A stretch of DNA of 53,583 nt from Claveliimonas ammoniilytica (lineage in GTDB: Bacteria; Bacillota; Clostridia; Lachnospirales; Lachnospiraceae), in NCBI RefSeq assembly GCF_025567415.1, contig NZ_JAOQJV010000018.1:1-53583 (forward strand). Reading direction: 5' to 3'. Under the pieces are notes generated by a model that saw only the letters and a program-made list of their open reading frames with translations, was not told where the DNA came from and did no database searches. The translations under genes and the position numbers were made by a program. This document shows positions 32,534 through 40,889 of this stretch, one piece after another; the stretch's first letter is position 1; each line of letters begins with the position of its first letter.

Positions 32534-33391
32534 ATGAGTAATAAAGCAATCAAACTTTTTAAAGATTATATAGTAATAACACTGGCAGTGATCATTATGG
32601 ATTTGGGGATTTATGCATTTAAATTCCCAAATCATTTCTCGTTTGGAGGAGTTTCCGGTCTTGCGGTAGTGTTAAATGAGATTCTTGGAATCTCAGCAGC
32701 TCAGATTAACCTGGTGATTAATCTGGCACTGCTGGTAATTGGTTTTGCGGTGCTCGGCAAAAGCTTTGGACTGAAGACGGCTTATGCTACTGTATTGTCC
32801 TCCGTAGTGCTGAGCCTGATGGAGAAGATGATGCCGATCAGCGCACCGCTTACCAATCAGCCGATGCTGGAGCTTGCCTATGCGATTGCTCTTCCGGCAG
32901 TTGCAGCGGCAATGCTGTTTTACGTAGATGCATCCGGTGGTGGTACGGATATTGTTGCGATGATACTGAAGAAATATACGACAATTGATATCGGAACAGC
33001 ACTGCTGATCTCTGATGTTGCAATCGTAGCACTTTCATTTATCGCATTTGATGTACGTACAGGTTTATTCTCTGTATGTGGATTGCTGGCGAAATCAATC
33101 TTCGTAGATCGTACGATGGATCAGATGCGTCTGTGCAAGTATTTTACGATCATCAGTTCCGATCCGGAACCAATCTGCGATTTTATTCAGAATGTATTAA
33201 ACAGAAGTACCACTCTTTATAATGCAGAGGGCGGCTATTCTCATGAAAATAAAAAGGTTATCTTATGTGCGCTGGATCGCCGTCAGGCAGTGATCCTGCA
33301 GAGATTTATCCGCCAGACAGATGATTCTGCATTCATCATGATCACTAAGAGCAGTGAAACTTTTGGAAAAGGGTTTCGACTGACTGCGTAA
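32534..33391 (+). CDS. YitT family membrane protein (DUF161/DUF2179)
   Basis: A 285-residue protein of the YitT family. Five or six hydrophobic helices span residues 10-200: IYAFKFPNHFSFGGVSGLAV, YATVLSSVVLSLMEK, ASGGGTDIVAMILKKYTTID. The soluble C-terminal DUF2179 domain begins near residue 215 (YFTIISSDPEPICDFIQNVL) and ends ITKSSETFGKGF. The function is unknown; transport is suspected. The start at 32534 is chosen because AGAGGTGGAACGG precedes it; the frame is open from 32474. Confidence 0.9.
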   Translation: MSNKAIKLFKDYIVITLAVIIMDLGIYAFKFPNHFSFGGVSGLAVVLNEILGISAAQINLVINLALLVIGFAVLGKSFGLKTAYATVLSSVVLSLMEKMMPISAPLTNQPMLELAYAIALPAVAAAMLFYVDASGGGTDIVAMILKKYTTIDIGTALLISDVAIVALSFIAFDVRTGLFSVCGLLAKSIFVDRTMDQMRLCKYFTIISSDPEPICDFIQNVLNRSTTLYNAEGGYSHENKKVILCALDRRQAVILQRFIRQTDDSAFIMITKSSETFGKGFRLTA

Positions 33392-33451
33392 TTGTGCTAT
33401 ACTGACTGTGCAGCATGTTGATACTGAAAAGGTAGAGTGAGGAAGAGTGAA

Positions 33452-34135
33452 ATGAAATTACTGATTGATGATGCAAATATTGATGAGATTCGCAGATTGT
33501 ATGATCTGTACCCGATTGATGGAGTGACAACGAACCCATCGATTTTGGCGAAATCAGGCAGACAGCCATATGACGTATTAAAAGAGATTCGTGAGTTCAT
33601 CGGCGAGGAAGCAGATCTTCACGTGCAGGTGATTGCGAAAGATGCAGAAGGCATGATCGAAGATGCACATCGTATTGTAAAGGAATTGGGACAAAATACA
33701 TATGTGAAGATTCCTTGTATTCCGGAAGGCTTCAAAGCGATGAAGGCACTTAAGAAAGAGGGCATCCGTACTACAGGAACTGCGATTTATACAGCGATGC
33801 AGGCATATCTTGCAGCAAAAAGCGGAGCATCTTATGCGGCACCTTATGTGAATCGTATCGATAATATGGGATATAACGGTGTTGGCGTGGCAAAGGAGAT
33901 TCAGGATATTTTTGAGATCCATGGACTGGACTGTGGCATTCTGGCAGCAAGCTTTAAGAATTCACAGCAGGTGTTGGAACTGTGTGAATATGGTATAGAA
34001 GCAGCAACCGTTGCACCGTCTGTGATCGATGGATTTGTTAATAACGTAGCAATCACAGCAGCGGTTGATGCATTTGTAAAAGACTTTGAAGGTCTGACCG
34101 GTGAGGGCAAGACCATGAAAGACTGCGATCAGTAA
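33452..34135 (+). CDS. Fructose-6-phosphate aldolase/transaldolase-like protein
   Basis: A 227-residue TIM-barrel enzyme of the small transaldolase (FSA/TalC/MipB) group. LLIDDANIDEIRRL opens the barrel, DGVTTNPSI and the Schiff-base lysine in TYVKIP (Lys about 86) are present, and TGTAIYTAMQAYLAAKSGA follows. Members cleave or form fructose-6-phosphate with dihydroxyacetone, or act as transaldolases; the activities are hard to separate by sequence. The start at 33452 follows GAGGAAGAG. The upstream YitT gene is 60 bp away. Confidence 0.9.
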   Translation: MKLLIDDANIDEIRRLYDLYPIDGVTTNPSILAKSGRQPYDVLKEIREFIGEEADLHVQVIAKDAEGMIEDAHRIVKELGQNTYVKIPCIPEGFKAMKALKKEGIRTTGTAIYTAMQAYLAAKSGASYAAPYVNRIDNMGYNGVGVAKEIQDIFEIHGLDCGILAASFKNSQQVLELCEYGIEAATVAPSVIDGFVNNVAITAAVDAFVKDFEGLTGEGKTMKDCDQ

Positions 34136-34160
34136 AGAGAATAAATCGTCAATAAATGTA

Positions 34161-34213
34161 TTGACAGATACCCCCTGTAGGTATATCATGTGCATATACC
34201 CACAGGGGGTATA
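34161..34213 (+). promoter_or_regulatory. Copper-responsive promoter with two CsoR operators
   Basis: TTGACA (34161-34166), 17 bp and TATCAT (34184-34189) form the promoter. The spacer holds ATACCCCCTGTAGGTAT (34168-34184), and a second site TATACCCACAGGGGGTATA (34195-34213) follows the -10. Both fit the G/C-tract palindromes bound by CsoR/RcnR proteins. The halves ATACCCCCTGT and ACAGGGGGTAT also pair as one larger inverted repeat. Apo-CsoR would block the whole copper cassette. Confidence 0.85.
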
Positions 34214-34295
34214 TTTGATTGGAGAAAATGTAATGCTTTCATGAAATGATGTTGGACAACTTATAATCAGCTGATAAACGAGGGAGAATACTGAT

Positions 34296-34598
34296 ATGGA
34301 AGAAAAGAAATGTTGTTGTGCCAAGACCACCAGCAGATCAGAGGAACAGAAGAAAAAGCTTCTGAACAGATTAAAGAGGATCGAAGGACAGGTACGAGGA
34401 CTTCAGACAATGATAGAGAATGATGCATATTGCAATGACATCCTGATCCAGTCATCGGCGGTGAGCGCTGCGATGAACGGATTCAACAGGGAACTTCTGG
34501 CTGCACATATTCACAGTTGTGTGGTACGGGATATCCGGGATGGCAAGGATGAAGTAGTGGATGAACTGATCGCCACGATTCAAAAACTGATGAAATAG
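34296..34598 (+). CDS. csoR: CsoR-type copper-sensing repressor
   Basis: A 100-residue all-helical repressor of the CsoR/RcnR family. The Cu(I) ligands of CsoR are at the expected spacing: Cys46, His71 and Cys75 (25 and 4 residues apart, as C36/H61/C65 in the founding protein). A second Cys-rich stretch (CCC, residues 6-8) lies near the start. On binding Cu(I) it should leave the two palindromes in its promoter. It is followed by copA and an HMA protein, which supports copper rather than nickel or formaldehyde sensing. Confidence 0.92.
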   Translation: MEEKKCCCAKTTSRSEEQKKKLLNRLKRIEGQVRGLQTMIENDAYCNDILIQSSAVSAAMNGFNRELLAAHIHSCVVRDIRDGKDEVVDELIATIQKLMK

Positions 34599-34626
34599 GT
34601 AGCACAAAGAAGACAGGAGGATAGAA

Positions 34627-37191
34627 ATGGAACAGTATACAGTGACGGGTATGAGCTGTGCGGCGTGCAGTACGCGTGTGGAAAAGGCTGTTTCGAAGGT
34701 GCCGGGAGTTACATCCTGCTCCGTGAGTCTGTTGACTAATTCCATGGGAGTAGAAGGCACGGCATCTGCGGACAGTATTGTTGCTGCGGTCATGGAAGCC
34801 GGTTATGGAGCTTCTCTGAAAGGTGCAGGAACTGAGAATAGAAGTGCTTCTGCGGACGAAGATGCATTAAAAGACAGAGAGACACCGGTGCTGAAACGAC
34901 GTCTGATTACATCGATCGGATTCCTCGCAGTGCTGATGTATTTCTCTATGGGACATATGATGTGGGGCTGGCCGCTGCCGTCCTGGTTTGAAGGGAATCA
35001 TGTTGCGATGGGGCTTGTGCAGATGATTCTTGCAGGAATCATTATGGTTATTAACCAGAAGTTTTTTGTTAATGGATTTAAAAGCCTGTGGCGCAGATCG
35101 CCGAACATGGACACACTGGTAGCACTCGGATCAATGGCGTCTTATGTGTGGAGCGTGTTTGCGTTATTCCTGATGACGGATGCAGAAGTGCATGGAGACA
35201 TGGCGGGCGTGATGAAGTATATGGATGAGTTCTATTTTGAATCAGCAGCTATGATCCTGACACTGATCACAGTGGGTAAGATGCTGGAAGCAAGATCTAA
35301 GGGCAAGACGACAGATGCGTTGAAGAGTCTGATGAAGCTGGCACCAAAGACAGCAGTACTGGTGCAAAATGGTGAGGAAGTAACCGTACCGGTCGAACAG
35401 GTGAAAAAAGGAGATATTTTCGTGGTTCGTCCGGGTGAAAATATACCCGTAGATGGTATTGTGCTAGAAGGTGCAAGTGCAGTTAATGAGGCAGCGTTGA
35501 CCGGAGAAAGTATTCCGGTGGATAAGACAGAAGGTGATCTGGTATCAGCAGCAACGATGAACCAGTCTGGTTATATCCGCTGTGAGGCATCCCGTGTCGG
35601 TGAGGATACCACATTGTCACAGATCATCCGTATGGTCAGTGATGCGGCTGCGACCAAGGCACCGATTGCCAAGATCGCGGATAAAGTATCGGGTGTGTTT
35701 GTGCCGGTAGTTATTACCATTGCATGTATTACAACAGTCGTGTGGCTATTACTTGGAAGAGAATTTGCATATGCGCTGGCCAGAGGTATTTCTGTACTGG
35801 TAATCAGCTGTCCATGTGCGCTTGGACTGGCTACACCGGTGGCCATCATGGTTGGCAATGGACTGGGAGCAAAGAACGGTATTCTCTTTAAGACAGCGGT
35901 ATCGTTGGAAGAGACAGGTAAGATGCAGATTGTTGCACTGGATAAGACAGGAACGATTACGGAAGGTGAGCCGGTAGTGACGGATCTGATACCGGTGGAG
36001 GGTATCTCCGAGACCGAACTACTGACAGTAGCGTATGCACTGGAACAGAAGAGTGAGCATCCACTGGCAAAAGCAGTGATCAAGCGTGGTCAGGAGCGGT
36101 CAGTAGATAAATTGGAGGTGCAGGACTTTACCGCACTTCCGGGAAATGGTCTGTCAGCTGTACTTGACGGTCAGAGGATCGTCGGCGGAAGCATGACTTT
36201 TATCAAAGAGAAGAGCGGCCTTTCAGAGGCAATGCAGGAGATCTGCAATCGTCTGGCGCAGGAAGGTGAGACACCGTTATTATTTACATTAGATGATAAA
36301 CTGATCGGTGTGATTGCTGTAGCGGATACCATTAAGAAAGACAGCCGTGAAGCAATCCGTCAGCTGAAGAACATGGGAATCCATGTAGTCATGCTGACCG
36401 GAGACAATGAGCGTACTGCCCGTGCCATTGGTGCGGAGGCAGGTGTGGATGAAGTAATCGCAGGGGTTCTTCCGGATGGTAAGGAAAGCGTGATCCGTAA
36501 GCTGAAGGAGCAGGGGAAGACCGCTATGGTTGGAGACGGTATCAATGATGCGCCGGCACTTACCAGAGCAGATATGGGTATCGCAATCGGTGCCGGAGCG
36601 GATGTAGCAATCGATGCTGCAGACGTCGTATTGATGAAGAGCTCGCTGCGTGATGTGGCGGCAGCAATCCGCCTGAGCCGTGCAACGCTCCGCAATATTC
36701 ACGAGAACCTGTTCTGGGCATTTATTTATAATATTATCGGCATACCGTTGGCAGCGGGGACATGGGTACACTTTGGACTGACGTTGAATCCGATGTTTGG
36801 AGCGGCGGCAATGAGTCTGTCAAGCTTCTGCGTCGTATCCAATGCACTGCGGCTGAACTTCTGCAGGCTGCATGATGCGTCAAGGGATAAAAAGATCAAG
36901 TCTGCAATAATAAAAGATACAATAATGAATACAGATTCTCAAGAAGAATCAGAAATGGAATCAGGAAAGGAAGGAACTACTATGACAAAGACAATGAAAA
37001 TCGAAGGTATGATGTGTGGACACTGTGAGGCAAGAGTGAAGAAGGTATTGGAAGCACTGGCAGAAGTAGACAGCGCAGAAGTCAGCCACGAAGCAGGCAC
37101 AGCAGTGGTAACACTGAACAGTGGTGTGCAGGATGAAGTATTGAAGAAAACAGTAGAAGATCAGGATTACAAAGTAACCTCGATCCAGTAG
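34627..37191 (+). CDS. copA: Copper-translocating P-type ATPase with HMA domains at both ends
   Basis: An 854-residue P1B-type ATPase that exports Cu(I). An N-terminal HMA domain (GMSCAACS, residues 8-15) is followed by the membrane helices, with the CPC metal site at residues 395-397. The phosphorylated Asp lies in DKTGT (Asp about 439), the TGES-type actuator loop is ALTGESIPVDK and the hinge GDGINDAPAL is intact. After the last helix a low-complexity linker (TDSQEESEMESGKEG) leads to a second HMA domain (GMMCGHC, residues 794-800). This C-terminal part matches a free-standing CopZ chaperone. A ribosome binding site and ATG inside the linker suggest an extra product from 36982. AGGAGGATAG precedes the main start. 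Confidence 0.95.
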   Translation: MEQYTVTGMSCAACSTRVEKAVSKVPGVTSCSVSLLTNSMGVEGTASADSIVAAVMEAGYGASLKGAGTENRSASADEDALKDRETPVLKRRLITSIGFLAVLMYFSMGHMMWGWPLPSWFEGNHVAMGLVQMILAGIIMVINQKFFVNGFKSLWRRSPNMDTLVALGSMASYVWSVFALFLMTDAEVHGDMAGVMKYMDEFYFESAAMILTLITVGKMLEARSKGKTTDALKSLMKLAPKTAVLVQNGEEVTVPVEQVKKGDIFVVRPGENIPVDGIVLEGASAVNEAALTGESIPVDKTEGDLVSAATMNQSGYIRCEASRVGEDTTLSQIIRMVSDAAATKAPIAKIADKVSGVFVPVVITIACITTVVWLLLGREFAYALARGISVLVISCPCALGLATPVAIMVGNGLGAKNGILFKTAVSLEETGKMQIVALDKTGTITEGEPVVTDLIPVEGISETELLTVAYALEQKSEHPLAKAVIKRGQERSVDKLEVQDFTALPGNGLSAVLDGQRIVGGSMTFIKEKSGLSEAMQEICNRLAQEGETPLLFTLDDKLIGVIAVADTIKKDSREAIRQLKNMGIHVVMLTGDNERTARAIGAEAGVDEVIAGVLPDGKESVIRKLKEQGKTAMVGDGINDAPALTRADMGIAIGAGADVAIDAADVVLMKSSLRDVAAAIRLSRATLRNIHENLFWAFIYNIIGIPLAAGTWVHFGLTLNPMFGAAAMSLSSFCVVSNALRLNFCRLHDASRDKKIKSAIIKDTIMNTDSQEESEMESGKEGTTMTKTMKIEGMMCGHCEARVKKVLEALAEVDSAEVSHEAGTAVVTLNSGVQDEVLKKTVEDQDYKVTSIQ
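36982..37191 (+). CDS. Possible internally initiated CopZ-like chaperone
   Basis: Inside copA and in the same frame, GGAAAGGAAGGA lies 6-9 bp before an ATG at 36982. Translation from here would give a 69-residue HMA protein (GMMCGHCE motif, beta-alpha-beta fold), the size of CopZ. The arrangement suggests that a separate copZ was fused in-frame to copA by loss of the copA stop, leaving its own initiation signal. Whether the internal start is used is unknown. It is the same polypeptide as residues 786-854 of CopA. Confidence 0.5.
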   Translation: MTKTMKIEGMMCGHCEARVKKVLEALAEVDSAEVSHEAGTAVVTLNSGVQDEVLKKTVEDQDYKVTSIQ

Positions 37192-37224
37192 TATCTGGAT
37201 GCTATCGGTAAGGAGGAATACATC

Positions 37225-37473
37225 ATGGTAAAAACAACATTACAGATCAACGGTATGGCATGCGGTATGTGCGAATCTCACGTAAATGAAGCAATCCGCA
37301 ATGCATTTAAAGTGAAAAAAGTGAATTCTTCTCATTCAAAGAATGAGACCGTGATCATCAGCGAAGAGGAACTTCCGGAAGATCAGATTCGCAAAGTTAT
37401 CGAGCCAACCGGATATGAACTGGTATCCGTGTCAAGTGAAGCGTATGTAAAAAAAGGTCTGTTTCACAGATAA
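37225..37473 (+). CDS. Heavy-metal-associated (HMA) domain protein
   Basis: An 82-residue protein with one HMA domain: the metal-binding motif is GMACGMCE, near residue 12, and the fold ends at about residue 70. It resembles the CopZ group but its middle (FKVKKVNSSHSKNETVIISEE) diverges from the typical sequence. The short basic tail KKGLFHR is unusual. An AAGGAGGAA site precedes the ATG. It would carry Cu(I) in the cytoplasm. Together with the HMA domains of CopA, three such domains are encoded within 2.9 kb. Confidence 0.88.
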   Translation: MVKTTLQINGMACGMCESHVNEAIRNAFKVKKVNSSHSKNETVIISEEELPEDQIRKVIEPTGYELVSVSSEAYVKKGLFHR

Positions 37474-37520
37474 AAGTGTTGACAAGTCAGACTATGTATG
37501 GTAATTTAACAAATAGATAG

Positions 37521-37592
37521 TATGTAACTTGTGAAAACGAGGCATTAACTATACATAAATTTTAACGGAATTTGTGTAGGGTTAGTGCCTTT
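37521..37592 (+). promoter_or_regulatory. Leader terminator with candidate RAT antiterminator for the PTS gene
   Basis: Starting at 37540, a 22-base left arm (AGGCATTAAC...) pairs with ...GTTAGTGCCT (ending 37590) with one mismatch and a few G-U pairs, followed by T7. Just upstream, TGTAACTTGTGAAAACGAGGC resembles a ribonucleic antiterminator of the BglG/GlcT type and overlaps the terminator's left arm. Binding of the antiterminator protein (encoded at 39874) would therefore expose the PTS gene. Confidence 0.75.
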
Positions 37593-37682
37593 TTTTGTAC
37601 CAAAAAGTGACTATCCGCAGGGCGCAGAAAGTCAGGCAGCCTTCACAGATTTCAGTCATCTGAAAGTGAGGAGAAGAAAGAA

Positions 37683-39839
37683 ATGAAAGACAAAATTTTT
37701 GGCGTGTTGCAACGAGTAGGGCGCAGTTTTATGCTCCCGATTGCTATCCTTCCGGTGGCAGGACTTCTGTTAGGATTCGGCGGTTCCTTTACGAATGAAA
37801 CCATGCTGAAGACCTATCATCTGATTGGATTGATGGGACCTGGAACAGTCTTCCATGCGATTTTTGAGGTAATGTCAGAAGCAGGTAATATTGTATTCGC
37901 AAATTTACCGATCATATTTGCAATGGGTGTGGCAATTGGTATGGCGAAGAAGGAGAAAGAAGTAGCGGCATTGGCAGCAGCAATCTCATTCTTCATTATG
38001 CATGCGTCTATCAGTGCAATGATCAACCTGAATGGTGGTGCCGATAAGATGCTCAGCGGTGCAACGACTGATGTGTGCGGTATAACATCCCTGCAGATGG
38101 GCGTATTCGGTGGTATTCTGGTAGGACTTGGAGTAGCAGCTCTCCATAACAAATATTACAAGATCCAGCTTCCACAGGTACTGTCATTCTTTGGTGGTAC
38201 AAGATTCGTGCCGATTATCTCCGCATTGGTGTATACAGGTGTCGGTATTGTGATGTTCTTTGTATGGCCGGTAATTCAGAGCGGTATCTATGCAGTTGGT
38301 AATCTGGTACTTAATTCCGGTTATGCGGGAACCTGGGTATATGGATTCATGGAGCGTCTGCTGATTCCGTTTGGACTTCATCACGTATTCTACCTCCCAT
38401 TCTGGCAGACAGGACTTGGCGGAACTATGGAAGTCGGCGGTAAGGTTATTGAAGGAGCACAGAACATTTTCTTTGCTCAGTTAGCAGATCCATCTACAAC
38501 AAAATTTGCAGTATCAGCGACAAGATTCATGTCCGGTAAATTCCCGCTGATGATTTTTGGTCTTCCGGGAGCAGCACTTGCTATGTATAAAGCAGCAAAA
38601 CCGGAAAATAAAAAGGTAGTTGGTGGTCTGTTATTATCTGCAGCGCTTACATCTATGCTGACAGGTATCACAGAACCTTTGGAATTTACATTCCTCTTTG
38701 TGGCACCGGCTTTGTATGGTGTACACTGTGTACTGGCCGGAGCTGCTTATATGCTGATGCATATCTTTAAAGTTGGTGTAGGTATGACATTCTCCGGCGG
38801 ACTGATCGATATGTTCCTGTTTGGTATTTTGCAGGGTAATGCGAAGACCAACTGGATCTGGATCGTAATTGTAGGTGTAGTTTATTTTGTAGTATATTAT
38901 TTCCTGTTTGGATTCATGATCCGCAAGATGGATCTGAAGACACCGGGAAGAAATGATGATGAAGAAGTGAAACTGTATCGCAGAAGTGATGTGGAAGCCC
39001 GCAAGAATGGTGGAGCAGGTGCTTCTGAAAATGGCGAAAAAGATGACACTATCTCACGTATGATCTGTAAAGGACTTGGCGGTAAGAAGAATATCTCTGA
39101 TGTAGATTGCTGTATCACGAGACTTCGCTGCACAGTTTATGATCCGTCTCTGGTAAATGAAGAGACACTGAAAGCCAGCGGTGCATCCGGCGTGGTACGT
39201 AAGGGTGAAGGCGTTCAGGTTATTTACGGACCGAAAGTTACACTGATTAAGTCTGATCTGGAAGATTATCTGGAGAGATGTGGTGATAATGATGACGAGG
39301 ACGATGTGGCAACTCATGAAGTAACTCCGGAAGAGACAAAGGCTGTAGAAGAGAAGACAAATGAGAAGAAGCTTGTAAAGAGTATTACAATAGGAAGCCC
39401 GATCAAAGGTGTGGCAGCAGATCTGTCAGAAGTGCCGGATGAAGCATTTGCAGAACGCATGATGGGAGACGGCGCAGCAGTTCTTCCGACAGACCCGGTT
39501 GTGTGTGCCCCGGAAGACGGAGAAGTACTTTTTATATTTGACACAAAGCACGCAGTAGGATATGCTATGGATAACGGCATTAGCGTATTGATTCACGTGG
39601 GTATTGATACGGTAAAACTAGAAGGAAAAGGATTTGAGATATTAACAGAGCAGGGTGCGAAGCTGAAAAAAGGAGACCCGATCATGCGCCTGGATCTGGA
39701 TTATCTGAAGGAACATGCACCGTCAGTGATGTCACCGATATTGTGTACGGAATTGACGGACAATCAGAAGATTTCTCTGTTGAAAGAAGGAGAGATTGAA
39801 AAGGGAGAACCGCTGTTTGCAGTAAATATTTACGAGTAG
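37683..39839 (+). CDS. PTS transporter EIICBA, glucose/maltose/N-acetylglucosamine type
   Basis: A 718-residue sugar-importing phosphotransferase with three fused domains. EIIC (about 1-430) has FMLPIAILPVAGLLLGFGG, NLPIIFAMGVAIGMAKKEKE and the GITEPLEF motif. EIIB (about 455-545) has the phosphorylated Cys in VDCCITRLR (Cys 477). EIIA (about 575-718) carries the paired His in KHAVG (His 623) and LIHVGIDTV (His 638). It takes up a hexose while phosphorylating it. The family cannot distinguish glucose from maltose or GlcNAc by eye. The downstream BglG-type regulator and the leader terminator suggest induction by the substrate. Confidence 0.93.
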   Translation: MKDKIFGVLQRVGRSFMLPIAILPVAGLLLGFGGSFTNETMLKTYHLIGLMGPGTVFHAIFEVMSEAGNIVFANLPIIFAMGVAIGMAKKEKEVAALAAAISFFIMHASISAMINLNGGADKMLSGATTDVCGITSLQMGVFGGILVGLGVAALHNKYYKIQLPQVLSFFGGTRFVPIISALVYTGVGIVMFFVWPVIQSGIYAVGNLVLNSGYAGTWVYGFMERLLIPFGLHHVFYLPFWQTGLGGTMEVGGKVIEGAQNIFFAQLADPSTTKFAVSATRFMSGKFPLMIFGLPGAALAMYKAAKPENKKVVGGLLLSAALTSMLTGITEPLEFTFLFVAPALYGVHCVLAGAAYMLMHIFKVGVGMTFSGGLIDMFLFGILQGNAKTNWIWIVIVGVVYFVVYYFLFGFMIRKMDLKTPGRNDDEEVKLYRRSDVEARKNGGAGASENGEKDDTISRMICKGLGGKKNISDVDCCITRLRCTVYDPSLVNEETLKASGASGVVRKGEGVQVIYGPKVTLIKSDLEDYLERCGDNDDEDDVATHEVTPEETKAVEEKTNEKKLVKSITIGSPIKGVAADLSEVPDEAFAERMMGDGAAVLPTDPVVCAPEDGEVLFIFDTKHAVGYAMDNGISVLIHVGIDTVKLEGKGFEILTEQGAKLKKGDPIMRLDLDYLKEHAPSVMSPILCTELTDNQKISLLKEGEIEKGEPLFAVNIYE

Positions 39840-39873
39840 ACAGGAAGCTCCGGAGAGAATGAGGGCAGAGCGG

Positions 39874-40713
39874 ATGTACAGAATCAGCAAGGTATTGAAT
39901 CACAATACCATCATCGGAATCCAGGAAGAAGATCACCAGGAATATCTGATCATGGGGAAAGGAATCGGATTTGGGAAGAAGGTTACGGAACGTGTAGAGC
40001 TTCCAGATGAAGTATCGATGTATTCGCTGAAGGAGACGACCAGGCGTGGCAGTGCCAGTAAGCTTGCCAGAAGTATTCCACCGGAATATCTGGAAGTGGC
40101 AGACCTGGTGTTGCAGGAAGCTGAGAGAGTCTTTGGGAAGATTGATCAAAGCGTATTATTTCCTATGGCAGATCATATTGAATATGCGGTAAAACGTATC
40201 CAGTCCGGTGAGGCGATCAGTAATCCGCTGACAGAGGATATCCGCCTGCTGTTTTATTCGGAATATAAAGTGGCACTGACTGTAGTGCCGATTTTAAAGA
40301 AAAAAATGGGTATTGATATGGATGAGCATGAAGTGGGATATATTGCGCTTCATGTCCATACGGCGATCGAAAAAGAAGAATTATCCCAGGCAATGCAGAT
40401 TGCGCAGGCGGTCAGAGACTGTGTGTTTTATGTGGAAAATGTGTTGGATAAGAAGCTGAATGTCATGTCCCTGTCGTACAATCGTCTGATGAATCATGTC
40501 CGTTATATGGTAGCGAGACAGATGAGCGGCGAAGTACTGAAGCTGGATATGAATGATTATATGGGACAGAAGTTTCCGGAAGAGTTTCAGATGGCAGCAC
40601 AGATCTGTGAGAAGCTTGGAAAAGATATGCGTTGTCAGTTCTCAAAAGTAGAGATCGGATATCTGGCAATGCATCTGCAGCGAATACTTACGGATGAAGA
40701 ATTAAATGAATGA
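39874..40713 (+). CDS. BglG/LicT family transcriptional antiterminator
   Basis: A 279-residue antiterminator. The N-terminal RNA-binding domain (about 1-60) begins MYRISKVLNHNTIIG, the classical opening of the group, and two PRD domains follow (about 70-275). The conserved PRD histidines appear in ADHIEYAVKR, HEVGYIALHVH and later YNRLMNHVRYM and GYLAMHLQ. Phosphorylation by the PTS should control it. The start at 39874 fits the family; an in-frame ATG at 39859 with GGAGAG also exists. It is likely the regulator of the upstream PTS gene through the leader. Confidence 0.9.
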   Translation: MYRISKVLNHNTIIGIQEEDHQEYLIMGKGIGFGKKVTERVELPDEVSMYSLKETTRRGSASKLARSIPPEYLEVADLVLQEAERVFGKIDQSVLFPMADHIEYAVKRIQSGEAISNPLTEDIRLLFYSEYKVALTVVPILKKKMGIDMDEHEVGYIALHVHTAIEKEELSQAMQIAQAVRDCVFYVENVLDKKLNVMSLSYNRLMNHVRYMVARQMSGEVLKLDMNDYMGQKFPEEFQMAAQICEKLGKDMRCQFSKVEIGYLAMHLQRILTDEELNE

Positions 40714-40715
40714 GA

Positions 40716-40759
40716 AGAAAAGGTTGTGCGTGAACAATAGCGTATGACCTTTTCTTTTA
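40716..40759 (+). terminator. Terminator after the PTS operon
   Basis: AGAAAAGGT and ACCTTTTCT form a 9-bp stem with a 22-base loop, followed by TTTTA. It directly follows the antiterminator gene. Confidence 0.65.
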
Positions 40760-40889
40760 TCTATGAAAAGTTAAGAAAGTATCAGACTGGTTAATTAAAA
40801 GACTAAATTTACTTTTCTACTTTCGTATGCTATTATGATAACAAAAAAATGAATGTATAGTTTATATGAGAGTGGAAGAGGTTGAAAAG

